Shown here piece by piece: positions 1-11,981 of a stretch of 64,000 nt of DNA. The notes beneath the pieces were generated by a model. The model had not been told where the DNA came from. It saw only the letters and a list, made by a program, of their open reading frames with translations, and made no database searches. The stretch is from Caprella mutica. Its lineage: Eukaryota; Arthropoda; Malacostraca; Amphipoda; Caprellidae. Made by a program: the position numbers and the translations under genes. Numbering within the stretch: the first letter of the stretch is position 1; each line of letters opens with the position of its first letter. The stretch spans positions 43,997 through 107,996 of the forward strand of contig CANNZV010003232.1 of the NCBI GenBank assembly GCA_947561585.1, read 5' to 3'.

Positions 1-448
1 TAGTTGTAAAATGGAATATACATAAATTCAAGTGTTACCCTGACTGTTAAGAAAAACTATCCCCACATCACACTCTTGATGATGGTCTGCGATTTAGGCT
101 TTATACTCTATCATGAATACGAACGAGAATTAATGTCTCTTGAATAAAATTTAAATAACTTACTTTCTTTTGCAATAGATTTGTAAAAACAAATTGTATC
201 AGAAATTAAAGAACTTTTAGCTATATGAACTTTTCTCTACTAACAATATCGATAGAGTTTGACTAAGTATAAAACATAATGCCCGTTTAAAAATGATAGC
301 TAGGTATATAATTTTTTTATGTATATAAATTTAGAACACTTCGTATAATTTTCATGGATAAAAAGTAAAACTTTGGACGTTTATCCAATATGAAAAGATG
401 CTCACAATTGAATAACAGAGTGCAGTAATTCCATATTTGTATTATCAG
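1..448. other. AT-rich stretch, nothing recognised
   Basis: No open frame with protein character, RNA gene or clear repeat was found in these bases. The only neighbour of note is the hAT-like terminus that begins at 449. Confidence 0.5.
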
Positions 449-590
449 TAGGGTTGTGACATCATGCACTAACAAACATGCCATAAAAGCAATGTACTTA
501 AGCTCTAAAAAGCATGACGTATGCCTTGAAAGCATGCACGTATGCCTTGAAAGCATGCACTTATGCCTTGAAAGCATGCACTTATGCCTT
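449..590. repeat. hAT-like terminus plus 21-bp tandem repeat
   Basis: TAGGGTTGTGAC at 449-460 is the same terminal sequence that bounds the hAT-like element at 8228. Inside it, a 21-bp unit containing GCCTTGAAAGCATGCAC is repeated about four times (520-590). The opposite end and an 8-bp duplication of the left flank (ATTATCAG) were not found nearby, so this is probably a solo or truncated end. The short frames on both strands over the repeat are by-products of it. Confidence 0.45.
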
Positions 591-1209
591 CTACTCGACT
601 GATTATGGATTGTCTTTTTTTCATTTTTATTATATTTATCATTTTTTAACGCTACTTGCAGTTTTTGAGGATGGTTATGCTCTTCAACTACGAGGTCTTT
701 GATTTTTGGGTTTGGTAGGCTCGTAGGGTTCATTTTCTATCACCTCTTCATTTTCCTCTTCCATCCGTAAGTGCAGCCACCGTTGTTTTGTGTCCCTTTT
801 CATCACTGCATTCACTGAGTAGCTTTTCTGCATCCATGAGCATTGTCACCGACAGTAGTAAGTAAGTTTGTTCCATATAGAACCACTTTCCTTTCTGACT
901 GCTTCTTCTAGTCCCTTGTATTTAATTTCCTTTTGACGTCAGCGATATGGCCTTTGGTTCCGAAGCAGACGTTAAGCCCCTACTGAATTAATTATAATAT
1001 GAATTTGCATATATTATGAATTATTATGCTTTTAATAGAAATGCTCCAAATTTAAAATGTCAAGTATTTCAAAAGACTTACGTGTTTCAGAGAAAGACAC
1101 GTTATATTGTTGGCACTATAGGATACTATATTAGTGAAGTGAATTTTCATGGCTACCAGTTCTTTAAGAACTGAAACTAGGTATATAATCACGGGAAACG
1201 GACTATTTC

Positions 1210-2236
1210 CAGTCGGACTATTCCTCGCCCGCCGACTTTTCCCCGCCGGATTTATTTAAAATTAGACTCTGGGAAATAATTTAATGTTACGATTCTATAT
1301 TTAATTTTCGAAAATAAATAGTTTTGACAAATAAATCCGTTGCCACAAAATTATATGCCGAAGTCTGCCGTCTCAAATAACAGACATTCTTTTAATTTTT
1401 TTTCTTCTTTAATATTATTGTCACATGGAAATAGGTTCCTAGTTGACTGAAAATGGATCACCACCAACTTTTTGAACCGAACCAGTTTTGTATTGGTTAC
1501 TCCTCGATTACTAGTTTTCGTTGGAGAATTTTAGGGAAAATGTACGACAATATATATAAATCGTTCTGAAACCTGACTACGTGAAAAGTCTTGATTTAGG
1601 GATTTCTGCACTTTAACTTACTTAGGTATTTTCATAATAATGGCTAAACCATTGTAAGATTTTTAAGGTACAAATATTAAATATACATATTAGATAAATA
1701 TTAAATATACTCATTAGATAAAGGACACTAAAAAAGAGGTCAATATTTAGTGTAATAAAAATCTATAGTAGGTTTATTAATTATGACGTATAGTAATTAA
1801 TAAATCAATTTTTTTTTAATTAATAAAGTTTATTAATGATATGGAAAAGCATAAATTTGAACGAGTAGTTAGTAGATCGCCATTTTATGTATAGCTGAAA
1901 AATAAAATAATAATAAATTCACGATATAGAAAACTACAAAGTTTAAATAACTGAACAAATCGAAGCTGCTTAGAGTACCTTGCGACACTTGGTAACCCTT
2001 AGTATTGCATAAAGGTTCGTACTTTGTAGCATCTCCTAATTTTATACGAAAATATGAAGGCACAGTCATAAAATCGAACGAACAAAATAGGCACATAATT
2101 ACGGGAATCAAATTCTGTTAATAAAATGTGTTTTCTATTGATAAATTTTGTGTTTTATCAAAATCATACTTTAATAACCTAAATTACTGATATTTTATTA
2201 TGCGGGGAAAATTCCTGTCGGGGAATAGTCCTACTG
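1210..2236. mobile_element. 1.03-kb inverted-repeat transposon remnant
   Basis: The left end reads CAGTCGGACTATTCCTCG. The right end, read on the other strand, is CAGTAGGACTATTCCCCG, and similarity continues inward through a TTTTCCCCGC block for about 45 bp. No transposase frame is visible in the interior, so this is a non-autonomous copy. No target-site duplication is clear: the left flank carries an extra GGACTATT, which may be part of a duplicated terminus. Superfamily is not assigned. Confidence 0.55.
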
Positions 2237-2432
2237 CCATACTGACCACCTGTGTCTATAATCTGTTTCTATTATTATCCTATTCTTTATTTACATTACT
2301 GTGAGTGTTACTTTTAGCTTTATGGCGCCATATAGTTAACCATATTCTCTGATTTACGAACAAATTTAAAATCATATTCATTAGGAAAACTAAATGATAG
2401 AACACCTAAATGTATATAAAAAATTAGGGGGT

Positions 2433-2973
2433 TTGTTCAACCTCCCACCAGATATAAACAGTTGGAATGCATATATTGCCTTCCTTTCTGTTTCAAATGC
2501 ATATGCTTTTTCTTATAAGCATTATCTCTAAGTGCATATGTTTTATCTGCAAAACATATGCGTTTTCTCAAATGCATATGCGTTTTCTCAAAAAGCATAA
2601 AACCTGTTGCATATGCAGTATATTTCCCAGTGCATATACTGCATATTTGGAAATGCATATTGTCACAACCCTAGTTATAACCTAGCCTATAATAATTTAA
2701 ATTTCTTAAGTAGAATAAAAAAACTAGCTCTTTTTCATTCACCTGATACTATTCATTAATATACGTAGAAGTTTATCATTTGAATATCAAAAATCAACTT
2801 ATTTTACTAATCATTTTCTATTTGCATATTATTTTTTCTAATGTGCATCTAATTTGCCTATGCACTTTCTATTTTGCATATGCATTTTCTATTTGCATAT
2901 GCGTTTTCTATTTGCATATGCGTTTTTTATATGCATATGCATTATTTCACCAATATGCAAAGTCACAACCCTA
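2433..2973 (-). mobile_element. hAT-like terminal copy with a nested short copy
   Basis: Bases 2674-2973 match, in reverse complement, the first ~290 bp of the hAT-like element at 8228 (same CATATGC-rich arms, same GTCACAACCCTA end). The match is interrupted by a second short element ending in GTCACAACCCTA at 2673 and starting near 2460. Flanks of the inner element (GATATAAAC / GTTATAAC) look like a decayed target duplication. Similarity resumes left of it at about 2433-2450. The small frames here (CIC/YAF-rich peptides) are translations of the CATATGC repeat and are not genes. Confidence 0.6.
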
Positions 2974-2981
2974 GATATAAT

Positions 2982-3590
2982 CTACATAATTTCTCGATTA
3001 GCAATGTTGAATTACAAGTAAAATTTTAAATTATTTTAGAATGTACTATCAGAGAAAAGAGTCTCCGCATGATGTGTACCTATACATACTGTATATCTCA
3101 CATCACAGTTTCATAATTTTCTATTATTTTCAAATCTTACATATTTGTCGTCGAATACACAGACCAAATTTAAAAAAATATCTACAAACATTACAAATTT
3201 ACAATTAGTATCGTTAATTTTGGAAATAAAAATAATAGTAAATTGTCATAAAATCATTAGGTACAGATACACTTTTCTTCGACTGTACATGGTTCTAGTG
3301 ATAAAAGTCGTTTGTATACTATTCTTACTTTCATTCATTAATTAATTTATTACTACCGCATGAACCACTACAGAATTTCTCCATTTTAGTGGTCATGTGA
3401 AAAAGAGGGAATTACAATTTTGTGATGTCATGGTAACAAAGGAAGTCACTAACTATAACACAATAACAATGGGGTCAAAAATAAACTAAAGAAAATCCAA
3501 TTGATACAAAATTAGTTGAACGAGAGAGTGAGGATAATTAGGTTATATTTGATTATATATGCCAATTGCTTGAAGAAAGTTGAAAACTCG
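2982..3590. other. Intergenic AT-rich DNA
   Basis: No gene, RNA or clear repeat seen. This is the 3' flank of the minus-strand LINE copy, and a poly-A tail for it was not located. Confidence 0.4.
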
Positions 3591-3649
3591 GTCAGTTTCA
3601 ATCTGCTCACCAAGTAAATCTTTCAGATTTACTTGGCCTTGAGTGGGGT

Positions 3650-6577
3650 TCAGGAAGGTTTTTTTTTGGGTTGCACATTGGGGCAGGTGATGAGGATGTG
3701 CTGTACTGAGAGTGCCTCAGCATTGCAATACGGACAAGGTGGTGTACCTTGTGCTATTGAATTATCCATTAGATGGTTATGAGTGAAATTGGTGTGTCCT
3801 GTGCGCAATCTGCTAAGTATTACCTCCTCTTTCCTCGTTACTTGCAGTTTTTCTCTTTTTTGGGCTCAGATTTTATGTTTTTCAGTTGAGTGCGGCTGGT
3901 CGACCATCTGATCTTCCATCTCTCCATTATCTTGGTCTTTATTGTTTGATTCCAGTCCGTATATGGGCAGAGTATCAATTATTCTACATTTCTTATTGCA
4001 GCAAGTTTCTCTTGTTTGTCAGCAATGTCGTTACCAGGAATATTGCTGTGTCCTGGAATCCATAAAATGGTTAATTGAATGTTGTTTTCTAGGAGGTTAT
4101 GGAAGATTCTTTGAATTTTGTAAATAAGCGGGTTTTTAGAGTTCATGCTTTGAATAGCTTGGGCAGCACTAAGTGAGTCTGTGCAGATTAAATAGTCTTT
4201 ATCTGCTGGTATTTGGAGAATGTGACTTGATACGAGACCTGCCACCAGTTTGAGAGCATGCAGTTCTGCAGTGTAGACAGAGGCTATACCTGATGGTGTA
4301 GCACTGCTTACCCTATGACCAAATACGGCCGCGCTTCCAACCCCTTGGTCATCCTTTGATCCGTATGTGTAAACGTGTCGGAAATTGGGATACTTTTCAT
4401 TTGTGTATTCTTGGAATATAGGGTAAAAGTTAGGAATTGATTTGGTTAAGGGGTTTACAAATTCCATATCAATGTTTGGGCGAATGAGACGCCAAGAATA
4501 TATATCGGGAGTACTGTACGGTAATACTGGTCTAGTGGGAATTTCTAGGTTTGATATAGCTCGATGAGTGCGGGTTATTATGGCATTGTTGTTAAATGGA
4601 GTATTAGAAAAGAAACGTTGGAGTGTGTCGTTGATCAGACTGCTGTACACGAGGTTGGACATAAAGCATTTATTTTTGAAGAAATATCTACACAACAGAT
4701 CTTCCCTGCGGTCCGTCAAAGACGGTTCGCAGAGAAGGATTCTGAGGCTTTCGATTGGAGTGGAGCTAAAAGCTCCCGAACTAATTCTTAGAGCTTCATT
4801 TTGAATTGCCTCAACTTTATGTCGTGTCATACGCCTTGGCGAGGTCAAAAAAGACTCCGACTGTGACTTTGTTTGTTGCAAATGCTTTTTGAATGAATGT
4901 GTCAAGTCTGACAAGATGGTCAATTGTAGCGCGGTTTTTTCTAAACCCACATTGGAACTGTGATAGCAATTTGATATTTTCTAGGTATTCTACCAGTCTT
5001 TTGTTAATGATTTTTTCAAATAATTTCCCAAGATAACTAGTCAAAGCTATTGGACGGTAACTACTTGGATCAGTGGGATCTTTTCCTGGTTTGGGAATGG
5101 GTATTATTGTAGCTATACGCCATTCAGGAGGATAATATGTTGCCCTTCAAATTCTATTAAAGGTGACGAGTAAATGTTCAATAGCTTGGTCTGGTAGATT
5201 TTTAAGCATGAGATAGTGTATCTTATCAGGGCCAGGTGAAGTGTTACTTGTAGTTGTTAATGCAGCTTGAAGTTCTATCTTAGTTAGAGGTAAGTTATAG
5301 TCTGTTTCAATGTCCGTTGAGAAGTCAAGGCCTGTCTGTTCTTCGCGTAGGCGTCTTTGTTGGAATGAAGGATTGCAGTGGTCGTAGCTAGGTATTGATG
5401 CAAAGGATTTTGCTAATTTGTTTGCTATGTCAGATTTGGATTTGTAGTGTCTGTTTTGGTCATTTAGGAAGTGAATCTGACGTGCAGGTTGTCCTTTCAT
5501 CTGTCTCAGTTTCGTGTAAATTTGGGACATAGGGGTAGAATGTTTCATCGAACTGAGATAATCTTGAAATTCCTTCTTCTTGCTTTCTTTAATATATTGC
5601 TTAGTTTGTGCTCTCATTCTTTTCCATAATATTTTATTTGCTATTGTACCTGTTCTTTTATACAATCTATATAATCTTTCTCGTTCATTCCACAGTCTAG
5701 TACATTCTGCATTCCAACACGGCGTAGGAAAGAAACGTTTGGGTGTAAATTTGGGAATGTGGTGGTCTGCGGCAGTGTAAAGTCTATTATAGAAGTCACT
5801 CAATAGATCTGCACATGTGTCAAAGCTGTTGGGGTCAGGAATATTTATCCAGATATTATCGGCTGAATAGTTGTCCCAGTTTGCTTTCTTAAAATTGTAT
5901 CTCTCAGGTAGATCTGGGTTATTTATATTTGAAATGATTGAAGTTCGAATAGGGTGATGGTCGCTGCTTAATACTGAAGGTAAAACTTTCCACTCCAAAA
6001 ATGGAGTAAGTACTGGGCTACATATGGTCAGGTCAATGGCTGATCCAGATTCATGAGTTAAGGTGCCATCATTGATGCAATTCAAATTGTAATCAGTCAG
6101 TATTTTAGAAATTATTCTGCCTCTTGCATCTGAGTTGGGTGAACCCCACCGCTCACTATGACCATTAGAGTCTCCCAAAAGAACAAATGGAGTTGGTAAT
6201 TGGCTGATAATGCTTGATAGGGACTGTTCGGTAACGTTACTTCTACCGGGAAGGTAGATAGATGCAACAGATAACGTCATGTTTTGGGGTAAAGTTATTC
6301 TGGCTGCTATTATTTGATGTTCGATATTGACATTGATAGTTTCATGCGGACAGGAAGAGTGAGTGTAAAGCGCGACAACGACATGAAATCGTTGATTGAA
6401 ATGTCCCTGTTTAAATATTCCAAGATATCCAGGTAATTTGATTATCACATCATTTCCCAACAGGGTCTCTTGTATTGCCAAAATAGATGGTTTATATACC
6501 TTGATTAACTTCAGTAAGTCCTGTTTTGCAGAAGACACACCTCTAGTGTTCCATTGTAGAATACTTTCAACGGTCAT
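3650..6577 (-). pseudogene. LINE ORF2 (endonuclease-RT-RNase H), dead copy
   Basis: ORF2 of an I/Jockey-type non-LTR retrotransposon, which encodes the enzymes for target-primed reverse transcription. From 6577 the APE endonuclease is intact to the eye: QWN, QET, LLGDSNGH, IDLTI and SDHHPI motifs lie in order. A linker and RT fingers follow (PKPGKDP, YRPIALTS, CGFRKNRAT, FFDLAKAYDTT). The frame has a TGA at 5149-5147 where a tryptophan is likely. It then jumps at about 4822-4830 from RT motif A straight into post-RT sequence (VEAIQNEALR), so the palm with the YADD site is deleted. RNase H follows (4400-3990), with AELHAL, CTDSLSA and PGHSNIPGNDIAD present but YTYGS replacing the usual YTDGS, which loses a catalytic Asp. 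After a stop at 3981-3979 a shifted frame gives the usual C-terminal CPYC...H...C finger near 3730-3680. Confidence 0.9.
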
Positions 6578-6595
6578 CGAATTGATAAACTTTTC

Positions 6596-7840
6596 TTAAT
6601 TTTTCCTCCTGTTCTTGTCTCTGGATTTACGTGAATCATTGTTGCGTCTTTCGTCGTTTGATTTATCAGAGTGGGGGTTGTAATTATTACGTTTTGAATT
6701 ATCATAACTATGGTTCCTGTGTCTTGCACTGTCTGATTGTGTTCTATGTCTTTTGGAGGTGGCTTTAGTCGCTTTACGCAGTTCACTTTCATAGTTTCTT
6801 ATATCAACAGTGTTGTTGTCATGGTTGATCTCCATTTCGTTGTCCATTCTCATTGTTGATATGGCATCATTTTCCGTCACACTGCTTGGAGTGTGAGGAG
6901 CGGATGTGCCAGCCACTTGAATGTTGTTAGATGGCTTTTGTGTTTGTTTTGGGCGTTCTTTAGGTTTATCTCGATTGGTTGGTACAATTACAGGTGTTTC
7001 GTGACTTGTTTCTTGACTTCTTCTGGTAGCTGCTAAGTAGTTCATTCTTTGGAACTGTGGATTATTCTGTTGAAAAATGAATTTTGCTTGGTTTCTTGCT
7101 GTTCTATTTTTATTTTGGATTGTTAGGATCTCTTGTTCGTAAATAGGTTTTTTACATTTAGTGTTTCCTGTGAAATGGTTTTCTTGACAGTATTAGCAAG
7201 TTGGTTGTTGTTCATTGCAGGCTTCAGCTTCGTGATTAGTGGATGAACATTTATTGCATTTAGGTGGATTTCTACATTTGTTTCTAGTGTGACCAAATTC
7301 TAAACATTGTTTGCAGAACATTGGTCTATTTTTGTACTCGTATATTCTAGTCAGTGCTTGTTCTCCCGGAATATATATGAATATGGGAATATCTGGTTGG
7401 TTGAAGCTGAACAATAATGGTATTGCTCTGGGGTTATTGGATTTTATCCAAGAAGCTATTACAACATCTCCAATGGGGAGTCGTTCAATCAGTCTTCTCT
7501 TGTAGTCTGCAAAATTTGAAGGGTTGTAATCATAAATGTATCCAAGTCCTTTGGGTGGGTTAAATTTTGTACTATGGGTAACAGTGATTCGTTTTTCATT
7601 CAGATGAGTAAGCGCTAGAAGTTGTTCAGTTTGTGTTTTTGAGGTTGTTTCGATGAGATAGGTTTCATAGTTCAGTGATCTGATGTTCTTAGTTTTACCA
7701 GCAACATTTTTCAAGTGTCTGTCAAGTGTCCAGGGCAAGAAAGATTTTTTACCTGTTTCTGCCATTTTTATCTCAAGTACATCTAGATAGTGCTCCTGCT
7801 GGATTTTCATCCTTTCCAATTTGAAGAGCTCTTCTTGCAC
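6596..7840 (-). pseudogene. LINE ORF1 (gag-like, zinc knuckles), one stop
   Basis: Nucleic-acid-binding first ORF of the same element as the ORF2 that starts 19 bp downstream. It opens with a short charged helix (LFKLERMKIQQEHYLDVLEI). An RRM-like/PRE-type block follows, then two CX2CX4HX4C knuckles (CKQCLEFGHTRNKC and CNKCSSTNHEAEAC). A third knuckle is broken by TAA at 7195-7193, after which the same frame continues (CQENHFTGNTKC) into a Ser/Asn/Arg-rich tail ending in RRKN at 6596. Length and order fit I-clade ORF1 proteins. The true start is uncertain because the 5' end abuts the ORF1 of a second element near 7850. Confidence 0.85.
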
Positions 7841-9055
7841 TTACTTTCAGTTTTATTTGCATATCAAGCAAATTTGCTTCTCTTTGGTACTTAGAGCATT
7901 GACGAGAGCCAGCATGGTGTGCCTCTTTGCAGTGAACACACATCGCGAACTCAGATGGGCAGTTATTTATACTGTGACCAGGAAGAGAGCATCTCCTGCA
8001 AAGAGGTTGGGATGAACGACAGCGTCCAGCTGTGTGACCGTAACTTTGACAGTTAGTGCACAGCATGGGTTTGTTGGTGTATGGGTAAATTTTCGTGTTC
8101 ATTTCCTCTCCAGCGATGTACATACTATAGGGGAACGAGTCTCTATTGAAGGTAATGATAAGAGCGGTGGTGTTTGGATCCTTTGGTTTTATGAAAGAAG
8201 CCAGAGTAATTTCCTTGATGTCATGAGTAGGGTTGTGACTTTGCATATCTTGCATATTGGTGAAATAATGCATATGCATATAAAAAACACATATGCAAAT
8301 AGAAAATGCATATGCAAAATAGAAAGTGCATATGCAAATTAAATGCACATTAAAAAAATAATATGCAAATAGAAAATGATTAGTAAAATAAGTTGATTTT
8401 TGATATTGAAATGATAAACTTCTACATATATAAATGAAAAGTATCAGGCAAATGAATAAGAGCTAGACTTTTATTCTACTTAAGAAATTTTAATTATTAT
8501 AGGCTAGGTTATATTGAGGTGGGGAACTTGGTTGAACTCTGCTTCTTAATATTCCAGATAATTATCAGAGTGAGAATGTCAAAAACTTATACAGAGCATA
8601 AAAATAATGAAAGTAAGTCTTGTGTTCATATATTCAACATTCTCCGTAATTCCATTAACAATAGAACAAATTGAGGCGCGAGGCAGGTCAATTTTTAATA
8701 AAGGTCAGGTAATCACAGAGATAAAAAAATTGAAATTTTCTCAAGAATATTTATGATAGAGATATTACGTAAAGCTTATATTAGTAATCACTAATCAATA
8801 CATATTATCCAAAAATGAAGGATATTCAATCATCAGAGACATAAATTCATTTCTGACAGGATAATCTGCACAAGTCATTCAAGTCAATCTACATGAAATC
8901 TTAAAATAACTTGGCCCATCAATTATGGCGAGTCTTCTATACGCACCTCTAGTTACCTTTGCATTTATTTATTTATCATCTTTTCATATGATGTAGAGGG
9001 GATATTTTCTCAGTACATGAATATACAGTAACAAGATTACGTGCACTTTGTAGAA

Positions 9056-9362
9056 CGCATACCTTCGCCGCCGCTTTGACCCGTTCTATCCCAAAATCGG
9101 ACAAAATGATTTCTGTATATTGACCAATCGTCTCACCAAGTTTCATGCAATATGGTTAAATACTTTTTGAGTTATGAATAAAAATGACCTGGACCTTTGA
9201 CCGGGTCGCTCCCAAAATTCTACAAGAAGTTCACTGGACATAGATCAATCGTTTCACCAAATTTCAGGCCATTTGGTTGGACACTGTTTCAGTTACGCGA
9301 ATAATAAAATGATCAATAAATAAATGCCGGATAAAATATAACCTTCTGCAAATTTGCGAAGG
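9056..9362. repeat. Interspersed repeat with CCTTCGC / GCGAAGG ends
   Basis: Begins TACCTTCGC and ends GCGAAGGTA, with the internal phrases CACCAAGTTTCATGCAATAT and CACCAAATTTCAGGCCATTT repeated in two sub-blocks. The same phrases recur at 55570-56245. The flanking TA on each side suggests a TA-targeting DNA element. No coding capacity is seen. Confidence 0.55.
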
Positions 9363-9450
9363 TAATAATAAAATTTAATTAACTTATCGACTGATTTTCC
9401 TATTTTCTAGACAAGTGTTACTGTTTATATTCATTTATATATTATATATA

Positions 9451-10018
9451 CAGGTAAAGCTCGTACAACGGACAGTATACAGGTAAGGCCCCCCTACAAA
9501 GGACAAAAATTATTAGTTTAATGGGGATTTTAAGTTTTCTTTAACAGCATTTCAAAGAAACTCTAATGAGGGTAAGCAATCTCAGATTATTATTGAATAC
9601 TTTTTTAAATGAAAATCTTATTATATTTATATAACTTACTCATGTAATTGTACGTAGGTACGAAATAATAAGGTATGTAAAATGAAACAAAGATATTAGT
9701 AACTAAACCAAGTGAAAATATAGGGTAGTTACACCTCTTTTTAATTTTATAGAGCTTCTCTAATCAAAGAAAATGAGTAACAAAATCAAAATACTGAAAA
9801 TCTTAAAAACAATGCATTAAGTGTTCATTGTAAATTGTAATACCTTGAATATAATAAATGTATGACTAGATAATTGGTAGACGAATAGAATATTAGTTAA
9901 ACTATATAATTTAAAGAGGTTGTTGTAGGAGTTGCATGGCCAGAAGAACGGATAATTTTTGTATATTTTAGGGGGTGTCCGTTTAAAGATCGTCCGCTGT
10001 ACGAGCTTTAATTACCTG
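9451..10018. mobile_element. 568-bp TA-flanked inverted-repeat element
   Basis: Left end CAGGTAAAGCTCGTACAACG; the right end in reverse complement is CAGGTAATTAAAGCTCGTAC. TA lies on both sides (9449-9450 and 10019-10020), as for Tc1/mariner-type insertions. No transposase frame is visible. The inner ends carry matching GGACA / TGTCC blocks. It is nested inside the 8228-10421 element. Confidence 0.7.
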
Positions 10019-11440
10019 TATACTAGATTCTTCATATTCAAGACTTGATAAATGTACTTGAAAGCAGCTTTGTAAGAAGTGTTTCAATATATTGAAATTA
10101 TCTTCAATTAAAAGATATTAATTAACATCCTTTATTCTACCACTTAGTTTTTAAATATTTTTTACATTTAAAAAAATATATTTACAATATATGAGCTTCT
10201 TAGTAACAGCCTATTTCGAGAAATCCATACTTGTAATGTTTTTTTAATTGAAATTATTTTCTGCATATATTTTGTATATGCGTTTTATAAATGCATATAT
10301 TTTGCATATACGTTTTATAAATGCATATGCGTTTTATGGAAATGCATATTTCAAGCGAATATGCTCTAAATATTTATGTGCATACACTGCATAATATGCA
10401 GTGCATATTGTCTCAACCCTAGTCATGAGTCTCAGAGACCCAAGAGGTGAATTCAGAAAGAGAGTCTTCAGAACTAAAGTCCGTGTGTTTGACATAGATG
10501 AGTCCTCTGACAGTATTGAATGGTGTGTAAGGCGATATCTTACAAGGGACACCATCAATTTCTGTGATTGTTGATATTTTTTTTTGTGTTACTTTGTTCT
10601 TACTAATTCCAATGATCATTTTGTTTCTATTGATGCTAAAGAGTTTTCTAGGTTTTATGGAAATTTTATTTAGTATTATATCTTCAATAATGAAAGGGTT
10701 CACAGATCTTTTGAGGTCTCCTTCAAAGAAGACCTCGTAGAAGCATGGTACTAGATTGGGAGTTGGTGAGTCTTGCACAAAGGGGATGTATTTTTTCTTA
10801 TTAGGTTTAGATCTTTTATTATTGTTAGTTGAGGGAAGGAGGTTCTGAAGCTGTTTTTGAAGATCATTGTGTATCTTTTTGAGGTCATCCTCAACACAAT
10901 TTTCCCTTGCTAGATGTGAATCAGTTTGGATAGTTTTCAGCAGTTCGGATATTGTTTTTAGAGTTTCCAGGTAATTACTAATTAATCTTTTCACAGTTTT
11001 CGTTTTCTATGGACGTGTCTTCACGAGTTTTCAACTTCTTTTCTCTGTTTTTAACTGGTGTACATGTTGGAGAAGTACTCTCCTCTTTCATTCTTACAGA
11101 CATGTTCTACAAATTAAGGGGGTGGGTCCCTTGCCAAGCAAGGGGCCACAGTATGCTACTTAGTACAAACTATCAATATTTTAAACAAATGCCATAATGA
11201 CAAAATATAAATATAGAAAAAACACTGATGTTGTTAGGGGTGCCCTCGTTTGTTCCACCAAATTAGGAACTTACGAAGAATTATATAAACATAGACAGTT
11301 CCTATTCAAGTTATTGGTGTACTAACATTTTACACCTCGTGAAGGTGGGGGTCACCTAGAATATCAAACGCGAGGTTTGATAAACTTAGTGTACCGAGTC
11401 TAAACCGTGTCGAGAACAAGGAAAATTGCGCTAGCACTTC

Positions 11441-11767
11441 TCACTGAATCGTTTTTGCATAAAGAAAATAATTTTCAATATGGTACGTAAAACGTGGTAA
11501 AGGGAACAGTGAAAATTCCACTTTCAAGCTACAAAGTTTGCATTTCATATCTCCATCAACCTCTTCCAAATCTGTAAAGTCAGAGAGCAATCTTGCTCGA
11601 AGTTGGACTTTCTCAATTTTAGGCATGGTGTCAATGTGGTTTGCGAGATGTGAATGACAACTCTTCACACCATTAACTAGATGAGACTTTATATGTTCCA
11701 ATAATGCAGTAACAAGAATTATTCCAAAAATACACATTTGATAGAGGTTCATTAAAATATTATCCAT
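11441..11767 (-). pseudogene. Zinc-finger fragment, probably transposon-derived
   Basis: A 108-codon frame. Its distal half contains GDMKCKLCSLKVEFS followed 12-15 residues later by RFTYHIENYF. That resembles the CxxC...H part of the BED/CGGBP1-like fingers found at the N terminus of hAT-type transposases. The second histidine is not evident and the frame stops soon after, so it is at best a fragment. It sits just inboard of two hAT-like termini (11926-11981). Function as a host gene is not supported. Confidence 0.4.
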
Positions 11768-11819
11768 ACGTTTGTAATTGAAAATTTCAAATAACTTTTA
11801 TTTATCAACCACATTTCTG

Positions 11820-11981
11820 TGGATGAAAGTATATTCTTTTCGGAAAAAGAATATGCTTTATTTTAGGAGCATAAAAAAAATGCTCTAACGATAAACATGC
11901 TCAAGAGTATTCTTTTATGCTTAAAGCATATTGTCCCAGCCCTATTTATGTGCATACACTGCATATAGTCTCAACCCTCTT
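11820..11981. mobile_element. Two stacked hAT-like right ends
   Basis: GTCCCAGCCCTA ends near 11945 and GTCTCAACCCT ends near 11981. The bases between (TTATGTGCATACACTGCATA) match the right arm of the 8228-10421 element, so one copy appears to have inserted into the end of another. AAGCATATT/GAGCAT words replace the CATATGC words of the other family members. Confidence 0.5.

Larger units (their letters stand above)
8228..10421. mobile_element. Non-autonomous hAT-like transposon, 2194 bp
   Basis: Left end TAGGGTTGTGAC, right end GTCTCAACCCTA, flanked on both sides by GTCATGAG (8220-8227 and 10422-10429), the 8-bp duplication typical of hAT. Both subterminal zones are rich in CATATGC/GCATAT words. 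No transposase frame is seen inside. It has itself received other elements (9056-9362, 9451-10018). It interrupts a LINE ORF1, so it is younger than that LINE. Confidence 0.9.
7850..11103 (-). pseudogene. Second LINE ORF1, split by a hAT-like insertion
   Basis: A related but different gag-like ORF1. Start at 11103 (MSVRMKEESTSPT), with a frameshift near 10995 into a helical N-terminal region (LISNYLETLKTISELLKTIQ). The reading frame stops being gag at 10422 and resumes at 8227. Between them lies the 8228-10421 insertion. Removing it with one copy of its 8-bp duplication joins the two parts in frame (…WVSETHD / IKEITLAS…). The distal part has knuckles CTNCQSYGHTAGRC, CRRCSLPGHSINNC and CVHCKEAHH…C. 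Near 7850 it runs into the 5' end of the neighbouring LINE copy. No ORF2 belonging to it was found. Confidence 0.85.

Noticed and set aside
740..960. Minus-strand stretch reading like protein (for example DAEKLLSECSDEKG)
   Set aside because: Several stops and no recognisable family; could be old transposon coding but cannot be supported.
2437..2974. CIC/YAF-rich peptides on both strands
   Set aside because: Translations of CATATGC-repeat transposon arms.
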